From NCBI RefSeq assembly GCF_964340395.1, contig NC_135568.1:17074276-17138275 (forward strand): DNA of 64,000 nt, written 5' to 3'. The notes under the pieces are model-generated. The model was given only the letters and a program-made list of their open reading frames with translations, searched no databases and had not been told where the DNA came from. Source of the DNA: Glandiceps talaboti (taxonomy: Eukaryota; Hemichordata; Enteropneusta; Spengelidae). The stretch's first letter is position 1; each line of letters starts with the position of its first letter. Both the position numbers and the translations under genes were made by a program. Positions 61,401-64,000 of this stretch are shown here, piece by piece.

Positions 61401-63195
61401 TGCTATTGGTGTGGCTGAGATGGCATTGATGATGATGTGTGCCAGAGTTCATCAGAGGTCACCATTTGGTAAAACTCTTGCTCACCAGGTATGACATCTA
61501 GAACAGTGGTAGATTATCTATCAGCAAGCTAACATGGCCACAAACTAAAACTAATATTCTGACATGTCGATATAAGCTATCAATAGATATTTGATGTAAG
61601 GGGTGAGATCAATAGTTCAATCATAGACCCTCCACCAATGTTGGTGGACAGTCTATGGTTCAAGGTAGGATAAAAACTAAATTCTTATACTTAGGCCTCA
61701 GACCCTCCCCTCCCCTCCCCTCCCCTCCCCTCCCCCTTCTAACTAAATTGGTCAAAAAGATTGCTTCAACTTACACAATCAATTTCAAATTAGAATGTAG
61801 TAGTATGTAGTACTATGAATACAAAGATAGTATGTAGTAGTATGTAGTGCTATGAATACAAAGCCAGTATGTAGTGCTATGAATACAAAGCCAGTATGTA
61901 GTAGTATGTAGTGCTATGAATACAAAGCCAGTATGTAGTAGTATGTAGTGCTATGAATACAAAGCCAGTATGTAGTAGTATGTAGTAATATGAATACAAA
62001 GCCAGTATGTAGTGAGTTAAAAATAGAAATGTAGTTCTTTTGTTGACACTTTACTTTATTTTAATGCCATTAAAGTAACAATTCCATACATGCTGTGTTT
62101 TTACCTGTAATGTTTCTATCTGTTCACTATAGGGTGTAGTACAGCATCAGATCGCTGAGAGTCGTATTGAGATAGATGCCATGAGACTGCTAGTATTGAA
62201 AGCTGCTCATACTATCGACAAATATGGGACTAAAGCTGCTAGAAAACAGGTAAGAACCAGTGTGCGAAATTAACACCAGTCAGTGGATTCGGGACCAATA
62301 GATTGATTGGCAGTTTTTCAGAATTACACCAATTGGAAATTTGAGTAAATAATAACATTTATTCAAAGATATATCCAATTTTACCTACACAAATCTGATC
62401 TTGTGTTACCTGTTTTACTCTCGCTCAAGTCAAATTAATGTGTCAATCATCAAAGCTAGCTAGCTAGTGTTGTTGTTATCAATGTTGATATAAAGTCATT
62501 TATCTGTATGGTGGGGGGGGGGGGGTTGTTGATGTAGATACAGGTCGTGAATGTAAACTGCATTGAGTATGGACCAGCTGTTTTCTGGCCAGCAGTTTTT
62601 ACTAACTTTTGTCAGTTTTTGCTAACTTTTGGTATCTGGGCGAAAATTATCATTCATTGCAGACCTTTGATATATCAAATGGTTCATATAATAGTAGGCT
62701 TATTGAAATGTCGTTTCCATGGTATCCAGACTGTTTAAACTATACAGTGAAATAAAAGGATCGCCAACATGTACACACACATACTTTTTTCTTTTCTTCT
62801 TGTTTTTACCATGCAACCAACCAACCAACCAATCAACCAACACATCATTTTCAAGATGTTACAATGAGAAAGAAAGGGCTGTGTCACCTTAAGATTTTGT
62901 GCAAGAGTCGATCACTACAATCTCTATATCAATTGATACATACATTTTTGTAATTTCATTTTGCTCCATTCACCAGGTGGCTATGATAAAAGTACTGGTA
63001 CCACGTTCAACAGTGAAGATCATTGACAGAGCCATTCAGATCCATGGTGGTGCAGGTGTGAGCCAAGATTTCCCACTAAGTGCCATGTATGCTGCTTCTA
63101 GGACTCTGCAAATTGCTGATGGTCCAGATGAAGTCCACCTCACTTCCATTGGCCTACAGGAGATGAGAGACCAGATGAATAAAGCAAAGTTATAG
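49470..63195 (+). CDS. ACAD11-like: Acyl-CoA dehydrogenase of the ACAD10/ACAD11 type, 11 exons plus one alternative
   Basis: FAD-dependent acyl-CoA dehydrogenase for fatty-acid beta-oxidation. Exons: 49470-49586, 50666-50734, 53521-53659, 54909-55016, 56820-56918, 57387-57453, 58340-58425, 60363-60431 (or 60473-60541), 61334-61488, 62133-62249, 62977-63195; phases agree and give 414 aa. It covers only the dehydrogenase part; the N-terminal phosphotransferase (APH) domain of vertebrate ACAD10/11 is absent here. Motifs: [16 protein letters not shown] (about 140-155, FAD and substrate contact), [36 protein letters not shown] (363-370) and ADGPDEVH (389-396, active-site region in this subfamily). 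The last three residues, AKL, fit a peroxisomal PTS1 signal, in line with peroxisomal ACAD11. Introns carry two SINEs, a foldback element and minisatellites. A possible poly(A) signal AATAAA lies near 63392. Confidence 0.92.
49766..49905. repeat. 25-bp tandem repeat, 5-6 units
   Basis: Units read GGGTCAGGGCTGTGGCAGGC followed by CTAAT or CTGAT, nearly identical, in ACAD intron 1. Confidence 0.9.
50151..50345. repeat. 64-70-bp tandem repeat, 3 units
   Basis: ACTACTATGGAAATCA begins units at 50151 (with one difference), 50221 and 50285. The last two units are nearly identical. Lies in ACAD intron 1. Confidence 0.9.
50855..52387. mobile_element. MULE-like DNA transposon, 1.53 kb, with 9-bp target duplication
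   Basis: Its ends match the 232-bp element at 34205-34436 (TAGACTGTCGACAGTCGC). The inverted arms extend about 150 bp to a shared GCGACTGTTGTCCCTTGCCG block. The flanks carry identical GCCAAACAT at 50846-50854 and 52388-52396. The interior holds a RecQ-helicase-like fragment but no visible transposase, so it is non-autonomous. It lies in ACAD intron 2. Confidence 0.85.
51148..51345 (+). pseudogene. RecQ-like helicase N-terminal fragment inside the transposon
   Basis: The frame reads [20 protein letters not shown] and then [13 protein letters not shown], the order seen at the start of RecQ helicases (Q-type motif, GKDVFV, Walker A). The Walker A reads TGSDKS where TGSGKS is expected. After about 35 residues the likeness is lost and a stop follows. 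It may be gene-derived cargo or a remnant of an autonomous element's own helicase. Not functional. Confidence 0.6.
52740..52955 (+). repeat. Dispersed repeat related to 25420-25625
   Basis: Shared CTTCTGGCAT, GCATAGTAG, GGTTTGAGTTCAGT and CTTCAGTAAGTA-like blocks. Lies in ACAD intron 2. Confidence 0.6.
53008..53283 (+). mobile_element. tRNA-derived SINE, diverged copy
   Basis: Box A-like GAGTGGTTAAACCA, box B-like GGGTTTGAACC, then a shared body (GGTACTCTGGTTTCC, ATGGCCCTCACTGGACTTCT, AAAGAACTATCCAGTATAAA) and an (ATT)n tail. Same family as 58766-59046, with more substitutions, so older. Lies in ACAD intron 2. Confidence 0.85.
53320..53520 (+). repeat. 67-bp tandem triplication containing the ACAD exon 3 splice acceptor
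   Basis: Three copies end at 53386, 53453 and 53520, each with TTTTATATATACTTGCAG followed by GCCAAAG. The last is the acceptor used in the model. Use of either upstream AG would add 67 or 134 nt and shift the frame. Confidence 0.9.
55091..55472. mobile_element. Long foldback element in ACAD intron 4
   Basis: Arms of about 175 bp: CAGACATCAGACCGTGGA, CCTGTTACAA, AGAACAGTTTTATGGCCTCT on the left are mirrored by AGAGGCCGTAAAACTGTTCT, TTGTAACAGG and TCCACGGTCTGAAGTCTGA on the right. It would form a long hairpin in the pre-mRNA. The open frame across it is an artefact of the fold. Confidence 0.85.
57904..58018. repeat. (CA)n/(CAAA)n microsatellite
   Basis: Compound repeat in ACAD intron 6-7. 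Confidence 0.9.
58766..59046 (+). mobile_element. tRNA-derived SINE, well-preserved copy
   Basis: Pol III boxes are clear: GGTGGTCGAGTGGTTAAACC (A) and GGGTTCGAACCCC (B). The body contains CCGGGTACTCCGGTTTCCTC, a block seen in several animal SINE families, and it ends in (ATT)n. Lies in ACAD intron 7, same strand as the gene. Confidence 0.9.
60363..60431 (+). other. ACAD exon 8a (alternative exon)
   Basis: 69 bp, acceptor cttag, donor gtgagt, encoding [20 protein letters not shown] plus MIL. Same phase and length as exon 8b. It covers the strand-loop just before [12 protein letters not shown] in the central beta domain. Confidence 0.85.
60473..60541 (+). other. ACAD exon 8b (alternative exon)
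   Basis: 69 bp, acceptor attag, donor gtaagt, encoding [20 protein letters not shown] plus MIL. It shares 18 of 23 residues with exon 8a and also fits the family. The gap to 8a is only 41 bp. Confidence 0.85.
60973..61062. repeat. Hairpin of about 35-bp arms
   Basis: AAATACAGGTGACCTAAGG and CCTTAGGTCACCTGTTTATTT face each other with GTCACTAC/GTAGTGAC inside. Lies in ACAD intron 8. Confidence 0.75.
61794..62021 (-). repeat. 37-bp minisatellite, reverse orientation
   Basis: About six units that are the reverse complement of the array at 47446-48127 (GCTATGAATACAAAGCCAGT). Lies in ACAD intron 9. Confidence 0.9.
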
Positions 63196-64000
63196 ATAAA
63201 CAATAGATAAATCGTTGTCTATTACAGAGGGCGCTCTTCAATATCAATGACTAGCAGTAGTGTAATAGTGCAATGGCTTGTATGTAGTCATGCCCATGAT
63301 TCCATACTTGCTTATTGTTAAAGTTAATTTGCGTAGAACATAATTGAAATTCTGCTGATACAACTGACGAAATAGTATTTTGTGATTTTAAAATAAAAGT
63401 AATGCGGGACTGAGATACAGTTGGGTTTACGTTCAAGATAGCTTGAATCAGACAACACATGCAATGTGGACCTAAAATTTATGCTGAAAATGATATGCAT
63501 TTGGCAATCTGGAGGGAAATTTAAGTCCCTCTGTTGACACAATTTTATTTTTTAACACCCGATAGGCTGTAACCAAAACAGTTATTTCTCAGTACATTGT
63601 ACTGAGAACATTTTTGATGAATTTCTTTTTTACAAGTACTGGGATATGTTGAAAATTTTGCTTTTCAAAATATTATGTAACAAATTAATTGATGATTATG
63701 AAGGATGACAGGTTTTAAATTAAGGTTGTATTATCTGTATTTTGAAGTTTTATTTTTTGAAAAATAAAAAAAGGTCTAATTAGTGATAAACTACAGAGGA
63801 AGACAATCTGATTAACACAACTCAATTTCTTTGTTTATCTCTATTTCTTTTGTTTGGTAGTTGTTTGTTTTTGATGTTGTTCCGGGAGTGATAATTTGCT
63901 GCCTTCCAAAGGAAAGCACTTGAAATGAAGTAAATAAAGATGAATAACAAAATCGAGTTGTATTGACGACATCAGATTTTAATCACATTGAGAAAAACAC
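63196..64000. other. Downstream flank of ACAD (3' UTR and beyond)
   Basis: AATAAA-type signals occur near 63392, 63760 and 63932. From about 63839 the sequence weakly resembles the hairpin repeat at 27262-27405. I see no further gene. Confidence 0.5.

Overview
The window is animal nuclear DNA. It is AT-rich and intron-rich, full of microsatellites, minisatellites, foldback elements and SINEs, and its four genes are assembled from short exons with GT-AG borders. The gene set and repeat style fit a marine invertebrate such as a hemichordate, amphioxus or lophotrochozoan, but I cannot name the species. All exons were joined by eye from splice sites, reading phase and family resemblance; nothing was aligned by computer.

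Layout. (1) 55-12987, minus strand: a complete 12-exon SLC23-type nucleobase/ascorbate transporter gene (about 596 aa). It has one extra base in exon 5 and a Gln where the family has a substrate-binding Glu. (2) 12988-16502: intergenic, shared by two divergent genes and filled with simple repeats. (3) 16503-25063, plus strand: a 10-exon SLC22-type organic ion/carnitine transporter (about 583 aa) whose last intron appears to start with GC. (4) 25064-37895: no intact gene. It holds a TA-flanked foldback element, the decayed coding remains of an unidentified mobile or virus-like element, and a second, broken copy of the 5' third of the SLC23 gene (29425-33555) with its promoter region. It also holds a small transposon with perfect 9-bp target duplications. 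(5) 37896-44601, plus strand: a 7-exon gene for a 902-aa leucine-rich-repeat protein with a C-terminal half I do not recognise. (6) 44602-48909: repeats and a foldback element. (7) 49470-63195, plus strand: an acyl-CoA dehydrogenase of the ACAD10/11 type (414 aa, ending in a peroxisomal-type AKL). Two alternative copies of one exon lie 41 bp apart, and the 3' splice site of another exon is present three times.

The genes do not form a pathway. Two are plasma-membrane solute carriers sharing a divergent upstream region, one is a probable cytosolic scaffold, and one is a lipid-oxidation enzyme. The most informative features are structural: a partial segmental duplication whose two copies reveal later insertions and a minisatellite expansion; an inverted 300-bp duplication flanking 19 kb; a transposon family with long inverted ends, one member carrying a decayed RecQ-like helicase fragment; and the tandem exon pair in the ACAD gene.
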